Source: JBHHZJ01 sp046758005 (lineage in GTDB: Bacteria; Pseudomonadota; Alphaproteobacteria; Kiloniellales; J153). From it: a stretch of DNA of 39,246 bases. Position numbers and translations under genes: made by a program. The notes beneath the pieces were generated by a model that worked only from the letters and a program-made list of their open reading frames with translations, had not been told where the DNA came from and did no database searches. Positions 17,304-24,727 of the stretch are shown piece after piece (the stretch's first letter is position 1; every line of letters begins with the position of its first letter). Location of the stretch: positions 1-39,246 of the forward strand of contig JBHHZJ010000022.1 of NCBI GenBank assembly GCA_046758005.1, in the 5' to 3' direction.

Positions 17304-17696
17304 TCAGTTCAGTTGCACCGGCTGGTGCGGGCTGTCGAGCGAGAAGGCCGGAATGGCGACGTTGAAACGCCGTCCGCTGGCGCTTTCCATCTCGTAGCTG
17401 CCGACCATGATCCCGGAGGGCGTCGGCAGCGGCGTGCCGCTGGTATATTCGAAGGATTCGCCGGGCCCGAGCGTCGGCTGCTCCCCGACCACGCCGGCCC
17501 CGCGCACCTCCTGCACGCGGCCCATGGAGTCGGTGATCTGCCAATATCGGTGGAGCAGCTGGACGGTCTCGCCGCCCATGTTTTCGATGCGCACCTGATA
17601 GGCCCAGACGAAATGGTTGTCCGTGGGCGACGACTGGTCCTCGAGATAAATGGGCTTGACCGTGACGCGGATCGACTCGCTCGTCTCGTGGTACAT
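17304..17696 (-). CDS. apaG: ApaG family protein (Co2+/Mg2+ efflux-associated)
   Basis: A 130-residue single-domain ApaG protein with a fibronectin-III-like beta sandwich. The conserved blocks are present: RVTVKPIYLEDQSSP, FVWAYQVRIEN, LHRYWQITDSMGRVQEVRGAGVVGEQP, PGESFEYTSGTPL and GIMVGSYEME. The role in bacteria is not settled (a link to cobalt/magnesium resistance is known from enterobacteria). The ATG at 17696 matches the family start (MYHETSESIRV) with GGAG upstream; the longer frame to 17729 is less likely. It lies 150 bp upstream of folE on the same strand. Confidence 0.93.
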   Translation of the reverse strand: MYHETSESIRVTVKPIYLEDQSSPTDNHFVWAYQVRIENMGGETVQLLHRYWQITDSMGRVQEVRGAGVVGEQPTLGPGESFEYTSGTPLPTPSGIMVGSYEMESASGRRFNVAIPAFSLDSPHQPVQLN

Positions 17697-17803
17697 GGTT
17701 CGTTCGACTCCGACCTGGGCGGCCCGCACGGAGATCGCGCTGCGAGGGCCCGCATTTTACCCCCTGCCGGCGACTTGTCCAAGCGGCCTGGATGGCTGGG
17801 GGC

Positions 17804-18550
17804 TCAGCCGCGCCCGGCCGTCCCGGCCTCGCGGCGCGGCAGGCCCGCGGCGGGCGTTGCGTCGCCGTGGCCACCGCCGCACCCGATCAGGCCGCCGGCG
17901 TCGATCTCGTACACCGCGCCGCCGGTGGCCGCGGCGTCGGCCGGGTCGTGCGTGACCAGCAACGTGGGCAGCGCGTGGGCGCGGGCATGGCCGAACACGA
18001 AGCGGCGCAGCCGGTCGCGCAGGCGCGCGTCGAGCTTCGAGAACGGCTCGTCGAGGAGCAGCGCGCGCGGCTCGGCGAGCAGCGTGCGCAACAGCGCGAT
18101 CCGTGCCCGCTGCCCCCCGGACAGGGTCGCCGGATCCCGGTCGGCGAAGCCTTCGAGGTCCGCCTCCGCAAGGGCCTCGAGGATGCGCGCCCGCCGCGCC
18201 CTGCGGTCGCGTCGGCCGGGCGGCAGGCCGAAGGCGAGGTTCTCGGCGACCGAGAGGTGCGGAAACAACAGGTCGTCCTGAAATAGGATGCCGATGCGGC
18301 GCCGCTCCGGCGGCAGGGCCGTGATGTCGCGGCCGGCGAGCAGGACGCGGCCGCGGACCTCGAAAACCGGATCGAGCGTGCCGCAGACGAAGGCGAGCAG
18401 GCTCGACTTGCCGCAGCCGCTCGGCCCCATCAGGGTCACGATCTCGCCCGGCGCCAGGGCAAGATCGAGCGGCCCGATGAGCGGGCGCTTGCCGAGGCCG
18501 AGCGCGACCTCGTGCAGCTCCAGGCGCTCGGCGCTACCCGGCGCGCTCAC
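17804..18550 (-). CDS. ynjD: ABC transporter ATP-binding protein, YnjD-like
   Basis: A 248-residue nucleotide-binding subunit with Walker A GPSGCGKSS, Q-loop FQDDLLFPHLSVAENLAFG, signature LSGGQRARIALLR, Walker B ALLLDEPFSKLD and the switch His in VTHDP. It energises the YnjC permease coded upstream. The GTG at 18550 overlaps the permease TGA by 4 bp. The frame stays open far upstream, antisense-free but in another phase of the permease gene, and that part is not a fusion. Confidence 0.92.
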   Translation of the reverse strand: MSAPGSAERLELHEVALGLGKRPLIGPLDLALAPGEIVTLMGPSGCGKSSLLAFVCGTLDPVFEVRGRVLLAGRDITALPPERRRIGILFQDDLLFPHLSVAENLAFGLPPGRRDRRARRARILEALAEADLEGFADRDPATLSGGQRARIALLRTLLAEPRALLLDEPFSKLDARLRDRLRRFVFGHARAHALPTLLVTHDPADAAATGGAVYEIDAGGLIGCGGGHGDATPAAGLPRREAGTAGRG

Positions 18551-20307
18551 GGCGTCCCCCGCAGCGTGCGCCGGTGGCGGAACGCCCACCCCGGCGCGGC
18601 GAGGGCGCCGGCAAAGGCGGCCAGCGGCAGCACCGTCTGCAGGAAGGCGTAGACTCCCACGACCCGCCGGTCGGCCCCGGCCGTCAGCGCGACGGCCTCG
18701 GTCGTCAGGGTCACGAAGCGGCCGCCGCCGGCGAACACGGTGGGCAGGTATTGCGCCACGCTGACCGCGAAACCGACGGCGAGCGCGAACGAAACGGGGC
18801 GCAGCAGCATCGGCAGCTTGACCCGCCAGAACACGCGGCCGGGGCTGGCGCCCAGGCAGAGCGCGGCGCGCGCGTAACGCTCGTCCAACGACCGGTACGG
18901 GTCGGCGAGCGAGAGGAACACGTACGGCAGCACGAACAGCAGGTGGCTCCACACGAGCGCGGTCCAGGTCCCGTCGATGCCGAGGCGCACGGCGAGCACC
19001 TCGGCGCCAAAGAGAAACCCGACCTGCGGCACCAGAAGCGGCGTGTAGAGCAGCCAGAGCGCCCGGCTCGAGGTGCGCAGGCCGCGGCGCGTCTCGTTCT
19101 CGAGGCAGCCGAGCACGAGGGCCAGCGCCACGGCCGCCGCCGCGATCCCCACGACCAGGGTCGTCGTCGCGGCCCACTGCAACCCGCCGACCTGACGCGC
19201 CCAGTTGTCCAGGGTCCACGCCGACGGCAGGGCGTCGGGGTAGCGCCAGCGCGCGGTCAGCGACCAGGCCGCCAGCGCGGCCACGCTCGCCGTGGCGGCG
19301 GCGTACAGAAGGCCCATCGCGCCCGCCGCCGCCGTCCGGGCGAGGCGCCCGTCGCCGCCCCGGCTCCCGCCCGCCACCCAGCGCCGGCCGAGCCGCGCGG
19401 CCAGCCGCTCCAGGCCGTGCCAAAGCCCGATCGCGCCGACCACCAGCACGAACTGCAACGCGGCCCCGGCCGCGGCGGGGAAGCGCATCGCCAAGTCCGG
19501 GTCGTTGAACCAGCGGAACACCAGCACCGCCAGCGGCGGCGGCGTCAGCGGCGCCAGCACCAGGGCCATGTCGACGACCGAAAGCGAAAAGGCGAGCACC
19601 GCGTACACCGGCAGACGGATCTGCGGGTAGACCGCCGGCAGCACCGTCTTGAGCCAACCCACCACCGGCCCGTAACCGAGCGAGCGCGCCACCGCCAGGC
19701 GCTCGCTCGCCTGGCTCTGGTCGAGCGCGGCGAGCGTCATGAGCAACAGGTACGGCACCTCCTTGACGACCAGGGCGAAGGTCAAGGCCAGGGCGTAAGG
19801 GTCCTGGATGACGGCCACGTCCGGCGGCGTGGACCAGCCGCTCGGCCAGGGCGAGACCAGGCGCGCGATCCAACCGCTCGGCGCGATCAGGAACGCGAAG
19901 CCGATCGCGAGCGCGACGTGCGGCACGCCGAGCACGGGCGCGAGCAGCCGGCGCAGGCGGGCGAACATCCTGGTCCCGTGGCAGGCGGCGACAAAGCCGA
20001 CGACGAGCGCGAACGACAGCGCGGTCGCGAGCAAGCCGCTGGTCAGCGACAGGCGCACCGCGCCCGGCAGGCTCGGATGGCCGAGCAGCGCGCGCCAGGG
20101 CGCCAGGCCGAACGCCTCCCCGCCGAGCGCCGGGAGATAGCCGAAGGCCGGCAACCATGTCCCGATCAGCCCGGCCGCGATAGGGACCAGGAACAGGGCC
20201 AGCGTCAGGGCGGGGACGTGGCGCAGCAGGCCGGGCCGCGCCGGCGCCGAGCGCCGGCCGCCCCGTCGGACCGGGCGTGGACTCAGGCCCCGAAGCGCCC
20301 CTGCCAT
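18547..20307 (-). CDS. ynjC: ABC transporter permease, YnjC-like
   Basis: A 586-residue double-length permease with about twelve helices in two halves, each resembling a binding-protein-dependent (ThiP/PotB type) inner-membrane domain. The first half has LGVPHVALAIGFAFLIAPSG and LAVARSLGYGPVVGWLKTVLPAVYPQI (an EAA-like loop); the second has ARAALCLGASPGRVFWRVKLPMLLRP, the matching EAA loop. One polypeptide thus provides both transmembrane halves. The ATG at 20307 lies inside the end of ynjB (25-bp overlap), so translation is coupled. Confidence 0.9.
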   Translation of the reverse strand: MAGALRGLSPRPVRRGGRRSAPARPGLLRHVPALTLALFLVPIAAGLIGTWLPAFGYLPALGGEAFGLAPWRALLGHPSLPGAVRLSLTSGLLATALSFALVVGFVAACHGTRMFARLRRLLAPVLGVPHVALAIGFAFLIAPSGWIARLVSPWPSGWSTPPDVAVIQDPYALALTFALVVKEVPYLLLMTLAALDQSQASERLAVARSLGYGPVVGWLKTVLPAVYPQIRLPVYAVLAFSLSVVDMALVLAPLTPPPLAVLVFRWFNDPDLAMRFPAAAGAALQFVLVVGAIGLWHGLERLAARLGRRWVAGGSRGGDGRLARTAAAGAMGLLYAAATASVAALAAWSLTARWRYPDALPSAWTLDNWARQVGGLQWAATTTLVVGIAAAAVALALVLGCLENETRRGLRTSSRALWLLYTPLLVPQVGFLFGAEVLAVRLGIDGTWTALVWSHLLFVLPYVFLSLADPYRSLDERYARAALCLGASPGRVFWRVKLPMLLRPVSFALAVGFAVSVAQYLPTVFAGGGRFVTLTTEAVALTAGADRRVVGVYAFLQTVLPLAAFAGALAAPGWAFRHRRTLRGTP

Positions 20308-21491
20308 TCGGCCTCGATTCGCGTCATCCAGGAGGGATGCGGCTCGAGCAGGGTGGGGCCGAGCGCCTCCGGCGGCAGCAGGGCCGGATGGTCCGCCGGC
20401 GCCGCGAACAGCCGCTGATCGCCGGGCGAAAGCTTAGCCAGGTCGAGCACGGTCTGGTCGCCCCAGACCTCCAGGTTCTGCTTGCGCGCCTGGGCCTCGG
20501 GGCCCATCAGGAAATTGGCGAGCACCATGGCCCCTTCCTTGCTGCGCGCGTTGAACGGAATGGCGACGAAGTGGGTGTTGCCGATGGTACCACCGTCGAG
20601 GACGAACACGCGCGCGCTCTCGGGCAGGCGGCCGCGCCGGATCAGCGAGGCCGCATCGGAGGGGTAGAACGAGATGGCGATGTCGACCTCGCCGTCGTCG
20701 AGCAACTGCAACTGCGCGGTGCCGGTGGTCGGGAACAGCTTGCCGCCGCGCCAAAGGTGCGGATGCAGCGCCTCCAGGTAGTCCCACAGCCCCGCCGTCG
20801 CCTTGGCGAAGGCGGCCTCGTCCGGCACGGGCTCTTGCAGCAGGTCGGGCTCGGGCGTCAGCTCGATGAGCGCCTGCTTCAGGAACGTCGAGCCGATGAA
20901 GTCCGGCGGCGCCGGATAGGTGAAGCGCCCCGGATGCGCCTTCGCCCACTCCAGGAACTCCGGGATCGAGCGCGGCGGCCGGGCGACCCGGGCGCTGTCG
21001 TAGACGAAGTTGATCTTGGCCATGCCCCACGGCGCCTCGAGCCCCTCGACCGGCACGGTGAAGTCGATGCGCGTGGTCGGCTTGCCCGCGAAGTCCACCA
21101 GCCGGTAGTTGGGCAGCAACTCGGTGAACGGGCCGAACAACAGGCCGTTCTCCTTCATGGCGGCGAAATTCTCGCCGTTGATCCAGACGAGGTCGACCGA
21201 GCCGCCCGCGGTCCGCCCGGCGGCCTTCTCGGCGAGCACGCGGGCCACCGCCTCGGCGGTGTCTGACAGCTTCACGTGGCGCACGCTCACCCCGTAGTCC
21301 TCGGCCACGCGCGCCCCGGCCCAGGCGATGTAGGCGTTGATCCGCTCGTCGCCGCCCCAGGCGTTCCAGAACACGGTCTGGCCGCGCGCCTTGGCCACGA
21401 TCTCGTCCCAGGCGGGCGCCCCGGCCGCGGCCGTCGTCGAGACCGCGCCGAGGAGCGCGGCGAGCACGGCAAGCAGGCGCAGGCATTGCAT
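20283..21491 (-). CDS. ynjB: ABC transporter substrate-binding protein, YnjB-like
   Basis: About 402 residues: a signal peptide (1-23, ending ...STTAAA) followed by a type II periplasmic binding fold of the YnjB family. Family features include FWNAWGGDERINAYIAWA, VDLVWINGENFAAMK, APWGMAKINFVYD and GGTIGNTHFVAIPFNARSKEGAM. The ynjBCD substrate is not established; thiamine-like or sulfur compounds have been suggested by similarity to ThiBPQ. The ATG at 21491 is preferred; an in-frame GTG at 21500 is possible. It is first in the ynjB-ynjC-ynjD operon, and no biosynthetic partner gene is adjacent to hint at the ligand. Confidence 0.9.
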   Translation of the reverse strand: MQCLRLLAVLAALLGAVSTTAAAGAPAWDEIVAKARGQTVFWNAWGGDERINAYIAWAGARVAEDYGVSVRHVKLSDTAEAVARVLAEKAAGRTAGGSVDLVWINGENFAAMKENGLLFGPFTELLPNYRLVDFAGKPTTRIDFTVPVEGLEAPWGMAKINFVYDSARVARPPRSIPEFLEWAKAHPGRFTYPAPPDFIGSTFLKQALIELTPEPDLLQEPVPDEAAFAKATAGLWDYLEALHPHLWRGGKLFPTTGTAQLQLLDDGEVDIAISFYPSDAASLIRRGRLPESARVFVLDGGTIGNTHFVAIPFNARSKEGAMVLANFLMGPEAQARKQNLEVWGDQTVLDLAKLSPGDQRLFAAPADHPALLPPEALGPTLLEPHPSWMTRIEAEWQGRFGA

Positions 21492-21645
21492 GGATCTCAC
21501 TCTCTCCGGTCGCGCGGACGGTGGTGCGGCGCATACTACGGCGCGGCAACGCCCCTGTCAGCCGCAATGAGGCGCGCTCGCGCAAGCGTTATTGCGCGCG
21601 AGGCGGCGCGGCCCCGGCGGCCATCTTCGGCCGTTTCGCTCCGGC

Positions 21646-21674
21646 TTGAACGGCGCCGGGGGCTGCCCTATAAG
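21646..21674 (+). promoter_or_regulatory. Promoter of the tRNA-Gly gene
   Basis: TTGAAC (21646-21651), a 17-bp spacer and TATAAG (21669-21674), 33 bp before the tRNA 5' end. The spacing is ideal for the housekeeping sigma factor. Confidence 0.7.
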
Positions 21675-21706
21675 ACTTGCCCGGCCTTCGCACGGCAATC
21701 GGGCGC

Positions 21707-21781
21707 GCGGGTGTAGCTCAGTGGTAGAGCAGTAGCTTCCCAAGCTACGTGTCGAGGGTTCGATTCCCTTCACCCGCTCCA
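21707..21781 (+). tRNA. tRNA-Gly (anticodon CCC)
   Basis: A complete cloverleaf. The acceptor GCGGGTG (21707-21713) pairs with CACCCGC (21771-21777), followed by T and an encoded CCA (21779-21781). The D-arm is AGCTCAGTGGTAGAGC. The anticodon stem GTAGC/GCTAC encloses the loop TTCCCAA, giving anticodon CCC, which reads GGG. The T-arm contains GGTTCGATTCC. The Mu-like element starts about 60 bp downstream, but no duplicated tRNA 3' end was found at its other side, so the tRNA does not look like an integrase attachment site. Confidence 0.97.
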
Positions 21782-21839
21782 GAACTTCCTTGTCTACGCC
21801 CGCCGCAACACCTGCTCACCCCATCGCCGCGGCGTAGAG

Positions 21840-21924
21840 TGTAGCTGGCCACATGGTTTGATGACTCTGGCCACATGGTTTGATGAATCTGCTGTCGTGC
21901 GCTGTAGCTAGCCAGATAGTTTTG
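21840..21924 (+). repeat. Left-end repeats: three transposase-site-like copies
   Basis: CTGGCCACATGGTTTGATGA occurs perfectly twice (21845-21864 and 21867-21886, offset 22 bp). A third, diverged copy at 21903-21924 (TGTAGCTAGCCAGATAGTTT) matches the first copy including its TGTAGCT prefix at 21840. Copy number and spacing resemble the L1-L3 sites bound by MuA-type transposases, and the outermost copy begins with the TG dinucleotide typical of Mu-like ends. Confidence 0.75.
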
Positions 21925-21938
21925 GGCAGGCGCATTCC

Positions 21939-22275
21939 CTAGCGAGCCGCGCCGCCGCCGGTGATGACGAGCTCGGTGACCCGCTTGGTGCCGCGGAACT
22001 TGTAAACCATCTCGACCGTCTCGATGCGGAAGCCGGTGAACGTCGCCCGGACCTGGGGCACATCGTTGAGCGAGAGGATGAAGCGCCCTTTAAGGCGCCG
22101 TAAAAGCTCCGCGAACCGGGCGAAGTCGGCGCGCTCGAAGAGGCCCTTGCCGTAATGGTTCTCGCAGCCCCAATAGGTCGGGTCGAGATAGAAGAGCGTG
22201 GCCGGCCGGTCGTAGCGCTCGATGAACTCGGCGTAGGGCAGGTTCTCGATCGTGACGGTCGCGAGCCGGGCGCTG
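21939..22275 (-). pseudogene. D12-class adenine DNA methyltransferase, C-terminal fragment
   Basis: The last ~110 residues are clearly Dam-like (D12 class): VTIENLPYAEFIERYDRP, then LFYLDPTYWGCENHYGKGLF, where the catalytic DPPY appears as DPTY, then KGRFILSLNDVPQVR and a FRIETVEMVYKF tail. The N-terminal half with the SAM-binding FxGG motif is missing. The open frame continues to 22583, but that part codes out-of-frame DNA of the neighbouring fragment. It is transcribed towards the element's left end, opposite to the phage operon. Both the loss of the N-terminus and the altered DPPY indicate it is inactive. Confidence 0.75.
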
Positions 22276-22315
22276 GCAGCGCGAGGCGGAGCGGCCCCCA
22301 GGGGTTGAACCTGGC

Positions 22316-22585
22316 TCACACCGCCGGGGAGGCGGGGTGTCCCGACGACGGGCCGCGCTCGGGCTTCGGGTAGGGCAGGACCGGAAACTTGAGGAACTTC
22401 CGGCACCGCGGCTTCAGGAAGCGGACGTAGCGGAACTGGCGGAAACGATGGACCTCGGCACGGTGCAGGTTGGCGCGCAGGCGTGCCCCGCGGCGCCCGG
22501 CCTTCTTGTGCCGCGTCCGCGCGATCTCGTGGAACCACTCTCCCTCGAGCCGATAGAACGTCGAGACGTGGCGCCGCGGACACCG
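22316..22585 (-). pseudogene. Possible Mom-like protein, C-terminal fragment
   Basis: A minus-strand frame of about 90 codons, distinct from the methyltransferase frame, has protein-like composition: STFYRLEGEWFHEIART, then VHRFRQFRYVRFL and KFLKFPVLPYPKPERG before a TGA at 22316-22318. The HRF-RYVRFL...PVLPYPK ending resembles the C-terminus of Mom-type GNAT proteins that methylcarbamoylate adenine in Mu-like phages; this is from memory of the family and unverified. No start is visible, and the frame runs into the 5'-truncated MT-A70 gene at about 22585. It reads towards the element end, where mom also lies in Mu. Confidence 0.45.
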
Positions 22586-22587
22586 AG

Positions 22588-23004
22588 ATGATGCGCCTCG
22601 CCGCCCCCGACTGCGCGCTGTTCCTGTGGGCCTCCAGCCCGCTGCTGCCGCAGGCCTTCGCGGTGATCGAGGCCTGGGGCTTCGCCTACAGGACGCTCGC
22701 CTTCTGCTGGGCCAAGACCGGGCGCGCCCGCGCCGGCTTCGTCGCCGGCAAGGGTTACTGGACGCGGGCCGGTGCCGAGCTGTGCCTGCTCGCGACCAGG
22801 GGCGCGCCGGTGCGCCTGGCCGCCGACGTCGATCAGCTGATCGCCGCGCCCCGCGGCCGCCACAGCGAGAAGCCGCCCCAGACCCACGCGCGCATCGAGC
22901 GCCTGGTCGCCGGGCCCTACCTGGAGCTGTTCGCCCGTCGGCCCCGGCCCGGCTGGGACGCCTGGGGCGACGAGGCGGACGCGTTCATGGAGAGCGAGGC
23001 ATGA
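22588..23004 (+). pseudogene. MT-A70 family DNA N6-adenine methyltransferase, 5'-truncated
   Basis: About 138 residues of an MT-A70 (M.MunI-like) methyltransferase: ALFLWASSPLLPQAFAVIEAWGF, then TLAFCWAKT, YWTRAGAELCLLATRG, DVDQLIAAPRGRHSEKP and GPYLELFARRPRPGWDAWGDE. Full-length phage members are about 200 residues and carry a DPPW catalytic motif about 50 residues before FLW. That part is missing here, and sequence upstream of 22588 is antisense to the Mom-like fragment, so a rearrangement has cut the gene. An ATG at 22588 could still give a short product. Its TGA overlaps the next ATG (ATGA). Confidence 0.8.
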
Positions 23005-23288
23005 CCCCGCCGCTCGACGAGCTGTGGGCCGCGCTCGAGGACCTCGAGCTGAGCGCGCGCCACCTGCTGCGCCGGCCCACCCACGGCGAGACGCGCCGCG
23101 CGGCGCGCCGCGCGTGCGAGCGGGCCCAGGCCCTGCGCGCGCGCGAGGCGGCCGAGGCGCGGCTCGCCGGCGCCCTGCCGGGCGCGCCGCAGCCCGATCC
23201 GCCCGCGCGCCCTGCCGAGGCCGACGCGCCGCCGCCCGAGGCGCCGCCGCCCACCTATCCCTGGCAGGAACGGGCGGATCTCAAATGA
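23001..23288 (+). CDS. Small phage protein, unknown
   Basis: Not recognised. 95 residues: an N-terminal helical half rich in Leu, Arg and Glu (DELWAALEDLELSARHLLRR) and a Pro/Ala-rich tail ending PPPTYPWQERADLK. It overlaps the preceding MT-A70 remnant by 4 bp and its TGA overlaps the next ATG, so it is part of a coupled early-region operon. It is probably cytoplasmic. Confidence 0.7.
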   Translation: MTPPLDELWAALEDLELSARHLLRRPTHGETRRAARRACERAQALRAREAAEARLAGALPGAPQPDPPARPAEADAPPPEAPPPTYPWQERADLK

Positions 23289-23566
23289 GCCCCTCGACCG
23301 TCGTCTTTCCCATCGACCTGGCCGCGCTGCCGCAGCGCGAGGACGAGATCCTGGAGCGCTTCTACGGCGGCGATGGCGAGGTCTGGGTCTTCGAGCTGGC
23401 GCCGGACGAGGCGCTGGCCCCCGGCGCGCTCGCGGTGACCCGCGGCGTCGCGGAGGCGCTGATGGAGCGCCGCCTGATCTTCAGCTACGGCGCGTGCGGC
23501 CTGGTCGGCTCCGCGGCGGGGCGCGAGGCATGGCGCCGGCGCCGGGCCCGGGAGGCGGCGCGATGA
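23285..23566 (+). CDS. Small phage protein, unknown
   Basis: Not recognised. 93 residues with a compact, mixed composition (LPQREDEILERFYGGDGEVWVFELAPDEA) and an Arg-rich C-terminus (AWRRRRAREAAR) that could bind nucleic acid. The start overlaps the previous stop (ATGA) and its own stop overlaps the next ATG. The packing argues that it is a real gene. Confidence 0.7.
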   Translation: MSPSTVVFPIDLAALPQREDEILERFYGGDGEVWVFELAPDEALAPGALAVTRGVAEALMERRLIFSYGACGLVGSAAGREAWRRRRAREAAR

Positions 23567-23880
23567 GGCGCGCGGGGCTCGGCGCCGGGCGGGCGACCAC
23601 GTTGCAAGAGATCCTCGACGCCGTGTGCGCGGAGGCCGGGGTCAGCCGCGACGCCCTGCTGGGCCCGCGCAGGGCCTACGGCGAGGCGCGCCGGCTCGCC
23701 TGCTACCTGATGGCCGAGATCTGCCTCGACAAGAGCCTGCCCACGATCGGCCGCTTCCTCGAGCTCGACCGGGTGACGGTCGTCTATCACCGCAAGCGCG
23801 CGCGAAGGATGCTCTGCGACGACCCCGAATTCCGCGACCTGTTCGAGCGCGTCGCGCGGCGGCTGGAGATCCGGCCGTGA
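23563..23880 (+). CDS. DnaA domain IV-like DNA-binding protein
   Basis: 105 residues. Residues ~15-95 resemble the DNA-binding C-terminal domain of DnaA: AYGEARRLACYLMAEIC, then KSLPTIGRFLELDRVTVVYHRKRARRM, where host DnaA has S-x2-EIG-x6-DHTTVxHA. No AAA+ domain is present. Single DnaA-domain proteins of this kind occur in the early regions of Mu-like phages and may bind host origin-like boxes or act as a regulator; the specific role is unknown. ATGA overlap with the upstream gene and GTGA overlap with the next. Confidence 0.75.
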   Translation: MRRAGLGAGRATTLQEILDAVCAEAGVSRDALLGPRRAYGEARRLACYLMAEICLDKSLPTIGRFLELDRVTVVYHRKRARRMLCDDPEFRDLFERVARRLEIRP

Positions 23881-24065
23881 CCCGCTGGCTGTTCCTGGCC
23901 GTCGCGCTCGTCGTCCTTGTCCCGGCGATGGTCTATCTCGCCGCCTTCGCCGTCCTGGCCGCCTGGATCGCCGACGGCTGCGAGGCCGTCCACCGCGCCT
24001 GCCGGCGCGCGCTCGACCGCCTCGACCGCGCCGCGCGGGCCGCGCGCCGGAGGCTCGCGCGATGA
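23877..24065 (+). CDS. Small one-TM phage protein
   Basis: 62 residues from a GTG overlapping the previous stop. One hydrophobic segment (about 4-31) is followed by a basic, helical tail (AVHRACRRALDRLDRAARAARRRLAR). This is a single-span membrane protein with a cytoplasmic positive tail. Function unknown. The next gene starts 4 bp before its end. Confidence 0.65.
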   Translation: MTRWLFLAVALVVLVPAMVYLAAFAVLAAWIADGCEAVHRACRRALDRLDRAARAARRRLAR

Positions 24066-24727
24066 GCGTCTCGCCCGAGCGCCGCGCCATGCTCGCCAAG
24101 GTGCACCTGGCGAAAAAGGACCTCGCGCTCGACGAGGCGTCCTACCGCGCGCGGCTCAAGCGCGTCACCGGCAAGGAGTCCGCGAAGCACTGCACCGAGG
24201 CCGAGCTGCACGAGGTCCTGCGCGAGTTCGAGCGCCTGGGCTGGACGCCCAGGCGCCGGCGGGCCGCACGCGGGCGGGAGTCGGCGGCGATGCGTCCCAT
24301 GGTCGCCAAGATCCGCGCGCTCAACCGGGCGCTGTGGAACCTGGGGGCGCTCGCCGACCCTTCCGAGGCCGCGCTGGCCGCCTTCGTGCGGCGCCAGGCC
24401 AAGGTCGACGATCCGGCGTTCCTGACCCCGGCCGGCGCCAACCTGGTGATCGAGGCCCTGAAGGCCCGCTGCGCCCGCGCCGGCTTCGAGGCGCCCGCGG
24501 GCGGCGCCGAGCCCGGATTGGAGGCCAAGCGCGCGCTGGTGCGCGCCCAATGGGCGCGCCTGGCCGCCCTCGGGGCGGTGCGGATCGCGGGCGAGGCGGC
24601 GCTCGAGCGCTGGCTCCAGTGGCGGGTCGCGCCCGGGCGCACCTCGCTCGCCCTGCTCTCGGCCGCGCAGCTCGACGCCGCGGCCGAGGGCCTCGGCGGG
24701 TGGATCAGAAGGGAGACGAAGCCGTGA
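24062..24727 (+). CDS. gemA: GemA / Mu gp16-like regulatory protein
   Basis: A 221-residue member of the GemA (Mu gp16, DUF1018) family. It starts with RRAMLAKVHLAKKDLALDEASYRARLKRVTGKES, the family's diagnostic segment, followed by LHEVLREFERLGW. The middle contains MRPMVAKIRALNRALWNLGALADPSEAALAAFVRRQ, and the rest is helical up to LDAAAEGLGGWIRR. In Mu, GemA modulates host gene expression in the semi-early region. It overlaps neighbours on both sides (ATGA, GTGA), placing it directly before the Mor gene region as in Mu-like phages. Confidence 0.88.
   Translation: MSVSPERRAMLAKVHLAKKDLALDEASYRARLKRVTGKESAKHCTEAELHEVLREFERLGWTPRRRRAARGRESAAMRPMVAKIRALNRALWNLGALADPSEAALAAFVRRQAKVDDPAFLTPAGANLVIEALKARCARAGFEAPAGGAEPGLEAKRALVRAQWARLAALGAVRIAGEAALERWLQWRVAPGRTSLALLSAAQLDAAAEGLGGWIRRETKP

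Noticed and set aside
15715..17874. Long minus-strand frame across trkH, folE and apaG
   Set aside because: Its sequence is Arg/Pro/Gly-rich without motifs, while the other minus-strand frames match TrkH, FolE and ApaG throughout.
17804..20158. A 784-codon open frame spanning the ATPase and most of the permease region
   Set aside because: Only the first 248 codons from the 3' side (17804-18550) have ABC ATPase sequence. The rest is an out-of-frame reading of the ynjC gene, kept open by high GC.
21492..21645. Thiamine (THI-box) or other riboswitch before ynjB
   Set aside because: No recognisable riboswitch core sequence is visible in the leader, which is short before the start codon.
21707..21781. 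tRNA-Gly as the integration site of the phage element
   Set aside because: No copy of the tRNA 3' end was found near 32.4 kb, no tyrosine integrase is present, and the ends look Mu-type (transposition).
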